A model generated the notes under the pieces. It did no database searches. It saw nothing but the letters and a program-made list of their open reading frames with translations, and was not told the origin of the DNA. DNA of 64,000 bases from Megascapheus bottae (taxonomy: Eukaryota; Chordata; Mammalia; Rodentia; Geomyidae): the NCBI GenBank assembly GCA_024803745.1, contig JANJXV010000043.1:1633501-1697500 (forward strand), written 5' to 3'. Both the position numbers and the translations under genes were made by a program. Positions 1-11,962 of the stretch are shown here, piece after piece (position 1 is the first letter of the stretch; the number at the start of each line of letters is the position of its first letter).

Positions 1-362
1 CCGTGGACCAACAGTGCCTCTAGGTATGGGTTTTGGGTCAGGAAAAAATAATACTTATCCTTTCCTTGCTTCTTTACCTAGGAAAATATTAAATACACTC
101 TTTCACATGACAGAAGGTTCTTTGGCATGTAATATGTGGTTGAATAAAATGAAATGGCCTGACATAAATCATAAGAAAACTGTGTCTCATTGTTTATAGT
201 TTTTTAATTATGGGGAGGGTCTGTGTGTCCTAATGTCACTTCTGGGATATGCTATAGTATACCACCACGTGCATTTAACTGACATGTCTAAATAAAACTT
301 TGCATTTCACATGAGTCATTGATGAGAGAAATATGTTACATTATGTTTTTAACATTTTTTTA

Positions 363-596
363 TGCCGAACATTGTGGTTGAACTCAGGGTTTAGACATTG
401 CCCATGAGCTTTTTGGCCAAAGTGCAATGCTCCAATCCTTGAGCTACATTGCTACTTCCAGCCCTGCTGAGTAGTTTATTGGAGATCAGAGTCTCACAGA
501 CTCTCCTGCCCATGCTGTCTTAAAAACCTAATCTTCTACTCACAGCATCTTGAGTAGCTAGGATCTCAGATGTAAGCTACCACTGAAGCTTCATTT
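363..596 (-). mobile_element. SINE, B1-like left half plus Geo-like right half
   Basis: In reverse orientation it shows the Geo-like part ('ttgaactcagggttt...ccaatccttgagc') followed by the 7SL/B1-like part ('gagtagctagga'). Counterparts lie at 31990-32215 (+) and 62170-62410 (-), so the insertion predates the duplications. Confidence 0.7.
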
Positions 597-952
597 TTAA
601 GATACTTGTTCTTCACTTGTTTTAAACAGAGATTTTCCTTTAAGACATTCATGTACATGTACAATGCATCTTAAACCTAATCATACCTTCCAAAATTCTC
701 CCTCTCCCCCTCCCCCAACTGCCACATTAATATCCACACTTCCTTTTATACATGAACATTGAATGTTGTGAGAAAAATTCTGCCACTCTCTGTTCACTGA
801 TTCCATGTTATCCATTCCTTCTTTCTAGTTCCCCATTCAAGACATTGACATTTTACTTATTTCCTTTATGAAATGTGTGTGAACTTTCCAAAGCATTTGT
901 AACATGGAATTGCCTTTGTGTGTAGTCTATAATTACTCATACTTTTCATCTT

Positions 953-3108
953 TTTTTAAATTTTTTATTGTAATTAGTAAAAGGGTTACATGATATTTGC
1001 CAGATAGAAGGTGCGTTAATTCACATACATTGATACCCTTTCACATGTCTTGGTACCCATTTCCCTCCCGCCCCACACCCCCCACCCGTCTTGGTTTTTC
1101 CCCCTTCCCTATCAAATTTCAAATATCCAAATACAAATAAATTCAATATATTAGATAACAAAGTGAGATACTATACCAATATGAGATAACAAGGGACAGC
1201 AAAGGAGATGAGAGACAACATAGTACATTAAGGACAACAATCATTCATTATATGGCTTTTGTTTCACTATCCTGGAGGTCCTTTTAATTAGCTTCACATT
1301 ATATGTCCTTATGTATCAAGATTTTGCTCTGTTGCAAATCTCTGCTAGTAGAGCCCAAGGTTTCTACTGATTATGACGAATGAGGGAAACCATTGAGCCT
1401 AAGTTCCTTTGAGTCTGGCTTACTTCACTTAATATGATCTTTTCTAAGTCTTTCCATTTCCTAACAAATGGGGCGATGTCATTCTTTCTGACAGCAGCAT
1501 AGAATTCCATTGTGTACAAATACCACAACTTGTTGATCCAATCATCAACTGAGGGACATCTAGGTTGGTTCCATATGTTTGCTATGGTGAATAGTGCTGC
1601 AATGAACATTGTTGTGCTAGTGGGTTTAGTATGTCCTTGTTTCTGGATGGTTGGGTAAATGCCAAGTAGTGGAATTGCTGGGTCATAGGGGAGTTCTATG
1701 TTTAGCCTTTTGAGGCACTGCCACACTGCTTTCCATAGTGGTTGGACGAGTTTGCACTCCCACCAACAGTGTAGTAGTGATCCCTCCTGGCCACATCCCC
1801 TCCAGCATCTGTTGTCATTCGTTTTCCTAATCCTGGCCATTCTAGCTGGAGTGAGGTGGAATCTTAGAGTTGTTTTGATTTGCATTTCTTTTATGACCAG
1901 AGATGTTGAGCATTTCTTCATGTGTCTATAGGCCATTTTTGTTTCTTCTTCAGAGAAGACTCTCTTTAAGTCTTTGGCCCATTTTTTAATGGGATGGTTG
2001 TTACTTTGGAGGTTAGTTTTGGAGTGATTCAATTTTTTGAGTTGTTGATATATTTTAGATATGAGGCCTTTGTCCGTTGTTTGGTTGCTGAAGATCTTCT
2101 CCCACTCTGTAGGCTTCCTGATTAGTTTACTAGCTATGTCCTTTGCCATACAAAAGCTCTGCAGTTTAATGCAGTCCCACTTATCCAGCCTTTCTCTGAT
2201 TTGTTGTGATTCTTGGTCCTTATTAAGAAAGTTTCGACCTGTGCCAAGGAGGCCTAGTGTATCTCCTATTCCTTCCTGTAGAGTTTTCAGTGTGTCAGCT
2301 TTTACCTCCAGGTCTTTGATCCATTTGGAGTTAATTCTAGTGCAAGGTGACAAAGAAGGGTCCAGCTTTAGTTTTCTGCAGGTGCTTAACCAGTTCTGCC
2401 AGCACAACTTGTTGAAGAGGCTGTCTTTCTTCCATTCTATTTTTTGGCTCCCTTGTCAAAGATTAGGTGGCCATATGTCTGTGGTTTAATATCTGGGTCC
2501 TCAGTTCTATTCTATTGGTCTTCAGGCCTGTTCCTGTGCCAGTACCAAGCTGTTTTGAGGATTATAGCTCTGTAATAGAGTCTAAAGTTTGGAATTGAAA
2601 TTCCTCCAGCGCTGTTCTTTCTGCTAAGAAGTGTTTTTGCTATACGGGGTCTTTTATTATTCCATATGAAATTTTGGATTGCCTCTTCTATTTCTTTAAA
2701 GAATGACATTGGTATGTTGATGGGTATTGCATTGAATTTGTAGATAGCTCTTGGCAAGATTGTCATTTTCACAATGTTGATTCTTCCAATCCAGGAGCAT
2801 GGGAGGTTTTTCCATTTCCTTAGTTCTGTTTTAATTTCCTTTTTTAGGGTTTTGAAGTTTTCATCAAAAAGGTCCTTTACATTCTTAGTTAAGCTAATTC
2901 CTAGGTACTTTATTTTCTTTGAGGCTATTGTGAAAGGAGTTTCTTTCCTGATTATTGCCTCGTTCCTCTCACTGTTGGCATAAAGGAAGGCAGTTGATTT
3001 TTGAGTGTTGATTTTATAGCCTGCTACTCTTCCAAAGCTTTGGATCAGCTCAAGGAGCTTGGGAGTAGAGTCTATAGGATTCTTTAAATACAGAATCATG
3101 TCATATGC
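953..3108 (-). mobile_element. 5'-truncated LINE-1, minus strand
   Basis: The 3' end lies at about 953-1030 (reverse complement of a poly(A)-type tail with the 'tgaaagggtatcaatgtatgtgaattaa' class of terminus), followed inwards by a C-rich stretch that is a G-rich 3'UTR on the L1 sense strand, and by ORF2 sequence up to about 3108. The element begins inside reverse transcriptase. The empty site is visible in the paralogous copy at about 62740, where 'cttttcatcttgtcat' runs straight on. I see no long target-site duplication. It belongs to the same L1 lineage as the element at 24203-25742 and differs from that at 3850-10627. Confidence 0.88.
1364..3108 (-). pseudogene. LINE-1 ORF2 C-terminal fragment, broken
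   Basis: ORF2p is the L1 endonuclease/reverse transcriptase; only its C-terminal part remains here. Reading on the minus strand, 3108-2512 carries the reverse-transcriptase region just after the catalytic aspartates (YAYDMILYL, where the usual FADD is altered, possibly at the truncation edge) through the '[15 protein letters not shown]' and '[13 protein letters not shown]' blocks. A frame change lies between about 2512 and 2407. From 2407 to 1364 the C-terminal domain continues, including the cysteine-rich segment '[18 protein letters not shown]' and the normal terminus 'MVSLIRHNQ'. Endonuclease and most of the RT are absent. It is a dead insertion and not a host gene. Confidence 0.88.
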
Positions 3109-3834
3109 ATACACTAGACCAGCTTTGTTTACCAAAGAAAATGCTTCAAAACTATTCTTTTAGGCATTTGTTCTCCCTCACCCGGCCCCGTCCATGTTCG
3201 TGATTCCTTAGAGATGATTTGTTTGGCACCAGTTTGCCGACTTGTGAGCTCTGTGAATTGTGCATCCATAATCATAGAAGAGCCTATTACCAGCCAGTCC
3301 CCTGACATCTCCCTAAATATCTTCAATGTAATATTAGCCCCAGCTGGAAATTTTCCTGTGTTGCCCTATTCATGGTCCACTGTGAGGATTGAGTCTGAGG
3401 TTTACATACACTTAAACCATGGGACAATCTTTACATCTGTACTTCCTTGACATGACTCAACAGAGAAGCAACACAACCAAGTGTATAGTGAGTGTACCAC
3501 ACTATTCATAGAAGCATACATTCTGCAAGCTTCTTGGTGATTTAGAGTTTCTCTTCTTGTCTTCAAGTCTAGTCAAATGTCTTTTGTCTTAAAGAGCAAA
3601 CCAAATTCAAGTACTATTTCTACATAATGAACACAAGCCAGCAATTCGGTATCCAGTTAGAGGAGTCCAAGGAATTGTAGTAGTAAAGAATCTAAGTAAT
3701 TACTTTGTTCCACTGAAGCTCAAAGGAGTCTAACCTAAAATCTCTTAATGTTTTCTTGTAGTCTGCCTTGTTAGCTAATAGAATATGATTGAACGCACGG
3801 CTAGTATTGAAATGGTGTTAGATGGTTAGATTAA
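3109..3834. other. Non-coding module upstream of the OR, conserved between duplicons
   Basis: No gene is recognised. The segment recurs at 62760-63440 (+) and 31080-31640 (reversed), and more distantly in the 26.0-26.3, 34.7-35.0 and 60.0-60.27 kb modules. The antisense reading around 3326-3129 contains a short frame with 'FREMSGDWLVIGS', echoed in the other copies (see findings). The copy at 62.9 kb lacks about 30 bp of this segment. Confidence 0.6.
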
Positions 3835-3849
3835 AAAAATACACTGTGA
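3835..3849 (+). repeat. Target-site duplication, 5' copy
   Basis: The 15-bp string 'aaaaatacactgtga' recurs exactly at 10628-10642, flanking the L1 at 3850-10627. The paralogous empty site at about 63430 reads 'aaaataacagtgtaaatc'. Confidence 0.85.
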
Positions 3850-3858
3850 CTGAAGAGG

Positions 3859-3868
3859 AAGATGGCGC
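3859..3868 (+). promoter_or_regulatory. YY1-like site at the L1 5' end
   Basis: 'aagatggcgc' starts 10 bp after the L1 5' boundary. Human L1 carries a YY1 site (core aagatggc) in nearly the same place, where it sets the correct transcription start. Identification here is by motif and position only. Confidence 0.6.
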
Positions 3869-4410
3869 CGAGACAATAAGGACGCTGCCTAGCTCTCTCT
3901 CACAAAAAGAGAGAACCAGGGAGTCCCACGAATCAATTACCTTAAGAAATCCACAACAACAAACTCAAGAAGCAACGGAAAAGGACCCAAACCAGAAAAG
4001 AAATCCAGATAAAGCTCACATCCAACTTTCTCAAAGAATTCGGAACACGAGGAACCCTCCCCCACTGCGAAGGCTCTGAGCCAAGAAAAGCGGCGGAGGG
4101 GGTGGCGGAGGGAGCCGGGGCAGACAGCGCCGGGCAGGGCAACCGGGTCAGCGAGCCATAGCAGCAGCGGAACCCAGACACGGACCACCCGCAGCAGCGG
4201 AGATCCAAGGGGAGTGAAGGATTCTCCAACACCATGCAGCACCCACAGACGAATGCAGAGGCATGAGTACTGCAGCGGGCCCCCAAACACAGAGCGGGTG
4301 CCAAGCCATAGAACTTAACTCAGACCCCTCCACCCTGCCTGAGAGGAGCAGGAGCAGGGGGGCAAGGAATTTAGAATCCTGTCCCTTCCCTCAACAGCCT
4401 CCTCCCCCAG

Positions 4411-4620
4411 GCCAATGACTGGAGATTGACAGGTGGGAGGCGCTAAGACCCAGCACCCCACCAAGGGAGGCAGAGGTGTCTCAGTCCCCACCTGCCCACC
4501 TGGTTCCTCTCCCAGGCCTCTGACTGGAGACTGACAGGCAGGCTAGGCCAAGACCCAGCACCCCACCAGGGGAGGCGGGGGTGTCCCAGCTCCCACCTGC
4601 CCACCTGGTTGGTCTCCCAG
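4411..4620 (+). repeat. Two 105-bp tandem units in the L1 5'UTR
   Basis: Unit 1 (4411-4515) and unit 2 (4516-4620) have the same length and share 'actggaga(t/c)tgacagg', 'aagacccagcaccccacca' and 'cacctgcccacctggtt'. A third unit seems to begin at 4621 and then diverge. The arrangement resembles the promoter monomers of mouse L1 5'UTRs, although the sequence is different. Confidence 0.75.
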
Positions 4621-5421
4621 GCCACTGGGTTTGGAGAGTGGGGAGCACTGTGTCCCTGCCTTACAACAGCGGGTGGGGTGTACAGAACAATAGGAGCCAG
4701 CATCTGTCCCCCTCAAATCTTGAGCCGGGCATTCTCCAGCTGGGAATCCTGAGCAAGACAGCACCTAGGGACCCCCCACAGTCACAGACTCTCTGACAAA
4801 TCAGCAGGGAACTGAAAGGCCTACCAGCAGCCAAGCTAGCCTTCTGAGAATCAGAAAGGGGCGCCTCTGCCCTTGGAGCGCATGTCCTCACTGGGCCCCG
4901 CCCCTGGGAACAGAGCACACAGCTGCAGGTCCTGATGAGAGCCCCTGGAAACTCCCAAACCCCAGACCCTTGGCCGGGGGCCCGCCTCTAGAAGCAGCAC
5001 AGGAAAACCAACCATCCGCCCAGCACGCTGAGACCAAAGCTCGCAGATCCACCCCACGGCCCACTGTGAGGCCACTGGCTGGGCTGAGAGCTAGTGGTAC
5101 AGCAGCACACAGCCTCTGGGAATCGATTGAACACCTACAAAAACTGAAAACTCTGACATAGTCAGCAGAGGAATCAATGTGGCTGAGAACCACAGGTATT
5201 CACATATTCCCAGAACCACGGCCCCAATCCACGCAAAGACCGCTACCTACTGACCACAGAGCGAACTACAGCAACACTTCTCAATGCCGAGGAGAGCTCA
5301 AAGAAGAATCACAACATACATAAATAATCAAAGTCCCACGCAAAGCCCAAAAGGCAACAAGAGCGAAGGGACGAGAGAGATGTTACCATCCCAAGAAATG
5401 ACACCTGAAGAGACATGAAAC

Positions 5422-6295
5422 ATGACCCTATTTAAGATGATTGTGAACATGACTAAAGAGATTAAAACAGAATTCCAAAAACAATTCCAAGAACATAAGC
5501 AGGAAATCTCCAAAGAGCTCCTCGAATTCAAAAGAGAAAAGGAAGAAAAGATTAATACCCTCAGAGTAGACATGATCAGCTCAGCGTCCACACTTCAAGC
5601 AAAAATGGAGGCATTAAGTAGCAGATTGACGGAGATGGAGAATAGAATATCAGAAACGTAAGACAAAACACAAGAGCTGGAACGGAAAATCGCCACCTTG
5701 GAAAAATCAGTCAGAATCTACCAGAGAGGGCTCCAGGAACTGGCAGATGCAGCAAAGAAGTCTAATCTTCATATAATAGGGATTGAGGAGGGGGCCGAAT
5801 TCCAGGACCAAGGTATGCAACCTTTATTCACCAAAATCATAGCAGAGAACTTCCCCAACTTTAAAAGGGAAAATAGTCACATTATTGAAGGTTTCAGGAC
5901 CCCAAGCAGGCAAGATCCTAGAAGGAACTCACCTAGACATCATAGTAAAGACATTAGACCCGAAGGGATTGATCTTAAATGCTGCAAAAACAAAGAAGGA
6001 GCTATATTACAATGGGAAGAACATTCGAATTAAAACAGATCTCTCCACGCAAACCCTAAATGCAAGAAAAGTTTGGAAAAACATCATTGATGTCCTGAAG
6101 ACCAACAACTGCCAACCCAGACTGATATATCCAGCAAAACTAGCATTTACATTGGAGGGAGAAACAAGAATATTTCACTCCAAAGAGAAGCTTTATGAAT
6201 ACCTGCACACTAAACCAGCATTACAAAGAATACTAATTAACCAAGAACAAATTGTAGAACATCAAGAACCCCCATCAAGAAGCAAATATCTATAA
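5422..6295 (+). pseudogene. LINE-1 ORF1 (RNA-binding chaperone), interrupted
   Basis: ORF1p is the trimeric nucleic-acid chaperone of the L1 particle. The N-terminal part (5422-5661) is a charged coiled coil (EIKTEFQKQFQEHKQEISKE). A TAA at 5659-5661 follows 'ENRISET'. The frame then resumes through 'KIATLEKSVRIYQRGLQEL' and the RRM-start motif 'SNLHIIGIEEG'. A frameshift near 5870-5890 moves the reading into the frame 5885-6295, which holds the C-terminal domain ('NAAKTKKELYYNGKNIRI', 'YPAKLAFTLEGETRIFHS') and a natural-looking stop at 6293-6295. The first ATG used is 5422; the upstream ATG at 5398 runs into a stop after six codons. At least one nonsense codon and one frameshift make it non-functional. 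Confidence 0.88.
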
Positions 6296-6357
6296 TTCAC
6301 TAAACACAAAAGGGGAAAAAAGAGAAAGAAACCTAGAAGTAAAAACAAATAACAACA

Positions 6358-9300
6358 ATGGACACTGACCACTTCTCCATAATCTCCCTAAATGTGAACG
6401 GGATGAAAAATCCAATCAAAAGACACAGAGCAGCAGAATGGATTAAGAAACACCACTCATCCATATGTTGCCTCCAAGACACACATCACTGTCAAAGACA
6501 GAAACAAATTCCAAGTGATAGGCTGGAAACGAATTTTCCACTCCAATGCACCATACAAAAAAGCAGGAGTAGCAATCTTAATCTCTGATAAAAATTAACT
6601 TCTCAGTAAAATCTGTACACAAAGCTAGAGATGGCCATTATATATTAGTAAAGGGTACAATCCATGCTCATAATATTACAGCTATAATCTTCTACTCCCC
6701 CAACACGGGAGCACCCAAATTCGTCAAACAAACTCTTTTAGAACTACAGAACAAGATAGACTCAAACACAATCATTGTCGGTGACCTCAATACTCCACTC
6801 TCAACAAATGACAGGTCAACTCAACGAATGTTAAGCAAAGACACCATCGACTTAAATGACACCATAGCCCAGCTGGGCTTAACAGATATACACAGAGTCT
6901 TCCACCCAACGGCGAAACTTTTTACATTTTTTCTCAGCAGCACGTGGAACAAAATAGATCATATAATAATTCATACAGAAAACTTAAACAGATACAAGAA
7001 GTCTGATATAATCACATGCATCCTATCAGACCACAGAGGAGTCAGACTAATTCTGAACAATTCAGTCAAAGTCAAAAAACATTCAATCACATGGAAACTG
7101 AACAACACACTTCTGAATAAACTTTGGGTAACAGAACAGATCATAAATGAAATTAAAAACTTCCTTGAATGTAATGAAAATCAAGAAACATCACAAAGAA
7201 ACTTATGGGACACAGCAAACGCAGTTCTAAGAGGCAAATTTATCACACTAGGAGTGCATATTAAAAAGACAGAAGAAGAGCATGTAAATAACCTTAAAAA
7301 AACTGAAACAGTTAGAGGAGCAAGAAAAAGTTGGTTGTTTGAAAGAGTCAACAAAATTCACAGACCCTTGGCAAGATTAATCAAAAAAAGGAAAGGGGAG
7401 ACTCAAATAAACAAGATTAGAGACCCCACGGGAACAATCACAACTGATTCCCAAGAAATCCAGTCCATAATGAATAGGTACTACCAGGGCCTATATTCAA
7501 AGAAACAAGAAAATCTAGTAGAAATGGATGATTTCTTCAATAAATATAGGCTACCCACACTGAACAACGATGAGGTAAACAAATTGAACAGACCAATTTC
7601 TTACAATGAAATTGTGGAAGCAATCAGAGAAATGCCAACCAAAAAAACCCAGGCCCAGATGGGTTCACTGCGGAATTCTACAAGATATTTAAAGATGAAA
7701 TAACACCTATACTCTTGAAACTCTTCTGAGAAATAGAAACAGAAGGAGCAATACCAAACTCATTTTATGAAGCTAATATTACTCTCATTCCCAAACCACG
7801 GAAAGACCCAACAAAAAAAGAAAACTACAGACCTATCTCTCTAATGAACACAGATGCGAAACTCCTCAATAAAATATTAGCCAACAGAATTCAGAAACAA
7901 ATTAAAAAAATCATACACTATGATCAAGTGGGCTTCATCCCACAAAGGCAACGCTGGTTTAACATTCTCAAATCAATCAATGTAATACATCATATCAATA
8001 GAGCTAAAGATAAGAGTCATGATAATTTCTTTGGACGAGGAGAAGGCATTTGAAAAAATACAACATCCATTCATGTTGAAAGCACTAGAAAAAATATGAA
8101 TAAGAGGTACATTCCTCAAAATAGTGAAAGCCATATATGAAAAACCTACAGACAGTATTATACTAACTGGCTAAAGACTGGAATCATTCACCTTAAAATC
8201 AGGAACTAGACAGGGATGCCCACTCTCTCCACTTCTCTTCAATATAGTGCTGGAACCCTTAGTCGGAGCAATAAGACAAGAAAAGGACATCAAAGGGATC
8301 CACATAGGGAAAGAAGAAATTAAACTATCCTCATTCGCAGACAACATGATCCTCTACTTGAGTGACCCAACAAACTTCACTCCCAAACTACTAGAATTAA
8401 TAAACCACTTTAGCAAAGTGGCAGGATACAAAACCAATCTTCAGAAGTCAGTAGCCTTCTTGTACACCAACAATTCACAAACAGAAGGCCAAATCAAGAA
8501 AATGATCCCATTCTCAATAGCCCCCAAAAGAATAAAATACTTAGGAATATACTTAACCAAAGAAGTAAAGGAATTATTCAATGAAAATTATAAAAGCCTA
8601 ATGAAAGAAATTAAAGAGGACACTAGGAAATGGAAAGACATCCCATGCTCATGGCTACGGAGACTCAACAGAGTGAAAATGGCTATACAGCCAAAACTGA
8701 CATACAAATTCAATGCAATTCCCATCAAAATCTCAAAGACATTCTTTATGGAAATTGAAGATATAATCCAAAGATTCATATGGAACAAGAAAAGACCTAG
8801 AATAGCCAAAACAATTCTAGGCAATAAGAGTAATGCTGGTGGTATTACAATACCAGACTTCATAGAGCCATAGTAACAAAAACTGCTTGGTACTGGCACA
8901 AAAATGGACCAGAAGATCAGTGGAACAGAATAGAAGACCCAGAAATAGAACCATATACGTATAGGCAACTTGTATTTGACAAAGGAGCCAAAGATATACA
9001 ATGGAACAAACACAGTCTATTCAATTATTGGTGCTTGCAAAACTGGGCAGCCACATGCAGAAAACTAAAAATTGACCCTAGCCTTTCGCCATGCACAAGC
9101 ATTAACTCAAAGTGGATCAAATACCTCAACGTCAGACCGGAAACCGTGAAATTGCTACATGTTAATGTAGGAGAGACACTGGAACTCATAGGCACAGGCA
9201 ACAGATTCCTGAACAGAATCCCAGGGTCACAACAGATTGGAGAGAGACTCGATAAATGGGACAACCTAAAAATAAAAAGTTTCTTTACAGATAAAAGCAT

Positions 9301-10054
9301 AGTTGCAAAAGTAGAGAGACAGCCAACCAACTGGGAAAAGATATTCACCAACAATACATTTGACAAATTCTTACTATCCAGTATCTACAGGGAACTCAAG
9401 AAACTAATCCCCCAAAAACCCAACAAACCATTCACTAAATGGGCAAGGGAACTAAAGAGAGACCTATCAGAAGAAGAGATTAAAATGGCAGAAAAACATA
9501 TGAGAAAATGTTCATCATCTATGGTCATAAAGGAAATGCAAATAAAAACAACCCTAAGATACCACCTTACCCCAACAAGAATGGCCAAGGTTTTGAACTC
9601 AGACAATGACAGTTGCTGGCGGGGTTGTGGAGAAAAAGGAACCCTACTGCACTGCTGGTGGGATTGTAAACTAGTTCAGCCACTCTGGAAAGAAGTGTGG
9701 GGGTTCCTTAAAGAACTGAGAATAGACCTTCCCTACGATCCCGCCATACCACTTCTGGGCATCTATCCTGAACAGCATGACCCAGGATATTATAAAGACA
9801 CCTGCTCAGCTATGTTCATCTCTGCACTATTCACAATATCCAGGCGATGGAAACAACCCAGATGCCCTACTGCAGATGAATGGATACAGAAAATGTGGTA
9901 TATATACACAATGGAATTCTACATAGCCAACAGACAAGATAAAATAATGGCATTCGCAGGGAAGTGGATGAATCTAGAGTGAATCATGTTGAGTGAGACA
10001 AGTCAAGACCTAAGGAACAAAAGGCGCATGGTATCCTTAATATGTGGTTATTAA
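6358..10054 (+). pseudogene. LINE-1 ORF2 (endonuclease/reverse transcriptase), interrupted
   Basis: ORF2p nicks target DNA and reverse-transcribes L1 RNA. The endonuclease starts at 6358 (SLNVNG motif, then 'CCLQDTH', where Asp replaces the usual Glu); frames break at about 6505-6600. From 6828 the EN continues with 'WNKIDHIII' and an intact 'SDHRG'. The RT region follows, with a frameshift near 7680, a stop after 'LLKLF', '[20 protein letters not shown]', another frameshift near 8025, '[14 protein letters not shown]' and the catalytic box at about 8335-8346 read as FADN instead of FADD. The cysteine segment 'CWRGCGEKGTLLHCWWDC' lies near 9615-9670. A TGA at 9980-9982 precedes the natural end; the usual last codons run to a TAA at 10052-10054. 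Clearly inactive. Confidence 0.9.
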
Positions 10055-10497
10055 ATCCAAAGTATACAAGAGCGAGGACTCAATAACTGCATACCCAAAG
10101 CAATGGACATGGTAATGGAAATACAAACATAACTATATAGACAAAAAACCTATGATTCTATAATCATAATGTTTTATTTCATAAACTGGTACGTTTCTAT
10201 GACATACAAACCATTAGCCTAATTTTGATTAAGTTCTAAATACTAAGTCCCAGAGAATGTAATTAGAGATTCCCTCCTTGAACAATTGTTTGTTAAAACT
10301 GTCATTTAAAATATGATGTAAACATAAGCCATATAATTAATGATTGTTGTTCTTAAGGTACTATGTTATCTCTCATCACTTCTACTGTCCATTGGTTATC
10401 TCATATTGTTACATTATCTCACTGTGTTACATGATATATCGGATATATTTGTATTTGGTTATCTGATATTGGATAGGGAATGGGGGAAAACAAGATG

Positions 10498-10527
10498 AGG
10501 GGTGGGGGAGGGGGGAAGGGAAATGGG
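10498..10527 (+). other. G-rich tract of the L1 3'UTR
   Basis: Five closely spaced runs of three to six G (gggg-t-ggggg-a-gggggg-aa-ggg-aaat-gggg) fit an intramolecular G-quadruplex. G-rich 3'UTR tracts are a known conserved feature of mammalian L1. The equivalent C-runs are visible at about 1060-1110 in the minus-strand L1. Confidence 0.65.
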
Positions 10528-10627
10528 GACCATGACATGTGAAAGGGTATCATTGTGTGGGAATTAAGGCACCATTTATCTGGCAAATATCATGTAACCC
10601 TTCTATTAATTACAATAAAAATATATT

Positions 10628-10642
10628 AAAAATACACTGTGA
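10628..10642 (+). repeat. Target-site duplication, 3' copy
   Basis: Exact 15-bp match to 3835-3849; the host duplicon resumes immediately with 'atctaactttctatttgtct', as in the paralog at 63440. Confidence 0.85.
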
Positions 10643-11059
10643 ATCTAACTTTCTATTTGTCTCTTGTCACCACATATTAAATACTGTAAAGTGGTTTGAG
10701 AAAGGCCTTGTTAGGCCCCCAGTGAGATTCTGGGCATCTGTCTTATTTCTCCCTGACTTCCAGGAAGAGAACACTAATTTCTTTTTCGGGGATTATTGAC
10801 TGATCACAAAACAGTGCCGCAGGGGTCACAGCTAGAAACCAGTATAGGAAGTGAAATAATCAGATAATTGATTGAAAATGAAGAAACCCAGTAACTAAAT
10901 GTCAACCAACATTGCCTACATCTCAGTATTACCTTGCTACTGTCAGCAAATTCCTCAGTTCCTGAAATTACTTCAGGAGGAAGCACATATCATATTGGAG
11001 ATCTTGTTTTAGTTATATGTTGGAGACTGAGAGTTTGTGTTTTTTTTTAAGTATACTTC

Positions 11060-11297
11060 CATCCCATTCCTAGTGTCTCATACCTGGAATCCTAGCTACT
11101 TAACAGACTGAGTTCTGTGAATAGAGGTTCAAACCCAGCCTGGACCTCAAAACCTATGAGCTCTCATCTAAAATTAGGTACCAGGAAGCCAAAAGTAGAG
11201 ATTTTTCCTCAAGTTCTTGAGCTTTACTTTGAGAAAGAAAGCCTCAAGGCCTGTACCAAGGCCCAGAGTGGAAATTCTGGGATGCATATGCATATGG
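11060..11297 (+). mobile_element. SINE, B1-like/Geo-like dimer
   Basis: 'gtgtctcatacctggaatcctagctact' followed by 'ggttcaaacccagcc' is the B1/7SL-like half; a diverged Geo-like half leads into the (GA)n tract. The reversed counterpart is at 30300-30540. Confidence 0.65.
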
Positions 11298-11299
11298 AC

Positions 11300-11373
<74 letters not shown>

Positions 11374-11539
11374 AAAGAGACAGACAGAGACAGACAGAGA
11401 GACAGAGAGACACAGACAGAGACAGAGAGACAGAGACAGAGAGACAGAGACAGAGAGACAAAGACAGAGACAGAGAGACACAGACAGAGAGAGAGGGAGA
11501 GAGAGAGAGAGAGGGGGAGGAAGAGAGAGAGAGAAGGAA

Positions 11540-11612
<73 letters not shown>
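11298..11612 (+). repeat. (GA)n microsatellite with CAGAGA interruptions
   Basis: Pure (GA)n at both ends (11302-11370 and about 11550-11611) with a variant core of CAGAGA/GACAGA and GGGA. The paralogous (CT)n tract at 30211-30280 is much shorter. It opens long low-complexity Glu-Arg or Ser-Leu reading frames on both strands that are not genes. Confidence 0.95.
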
Positions 11613-11615
<3 letters not shown>

Positions 11616-11962
11616 GAATTCAAAGAAATGATGCAGAAATCTCCTGGGAGATTGCAGACACATTGGATGAAAATGAGTTTCACCGATTAGAAAACAGTCA
11701 CTGCTGTAATCTTGACAGTAATGGAGAATGATCTGTATTTTTCTGATAAGAAAACACTGCCTATAATATTCAAACATAGTTACAATCTACAATGAAGATA
11801 TTAATGGGAATAAATTAAATATAAAAATATCTAGGATGATTGGGTTTGTAACAACTGAAAAGTGTGGGATAGAATGTCATTATTAACTATGCATAGTTGA
11901 GTTCAAAATGGTTGTAGAATTCAGACTTCTTTATTATGTATTGGTCTCTCTTCGTTTCGAAG

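Larger units (their letters stand above)
3850..10627 (+). mobile_element. Near-full-length LINE-1 with 5'UTR, ORF1, ORF2 and 3'UTR
   Basis: Everything expected of a complete L1 is present in order: a GC- and CpG-rich 5'UTR (3850 to about 5421), ORF1 (5422-6295), a 62-bp intergenic gap, ORF2 (6358-10054), a 3'UTR with a G-run block near 10500, an AATAAA at 10614-10619 and an A-rich tail. It is flanked by an exact 15-bp target-site duplication and is absent from both paralogous copies of the locus, so it inserted after those duplications. Both ORFs are interrupted, so the copy cannot mobilise itself. The retained CpG-rich promoter suggests a fairly recent insertion. Confidence 0.93.

Noticed and set aside
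1698..2489. Plus-strand frames of 77 and 142 codons
   Set aside because: Antisense shadows of the minus-strand L1 ORF2.
3937..5193. Several antisense frames of 60-120 codons in the L1 5'UTR
   Set aside because: The 5'UTR is GC-rich and therefore open by chance; none shows a recognisable motif, and the copy is a degraded L1.
11117..11690. Long open frames on both strands (up to 169 codons) rich in Arg-Glu or Ser-Leu
   Set aside because: They are translations of the (GA)n/(CT)n microsatellite and stay open in several frames at once. The same applies at 19693-20070, 30054-30341 and 52958-53497.
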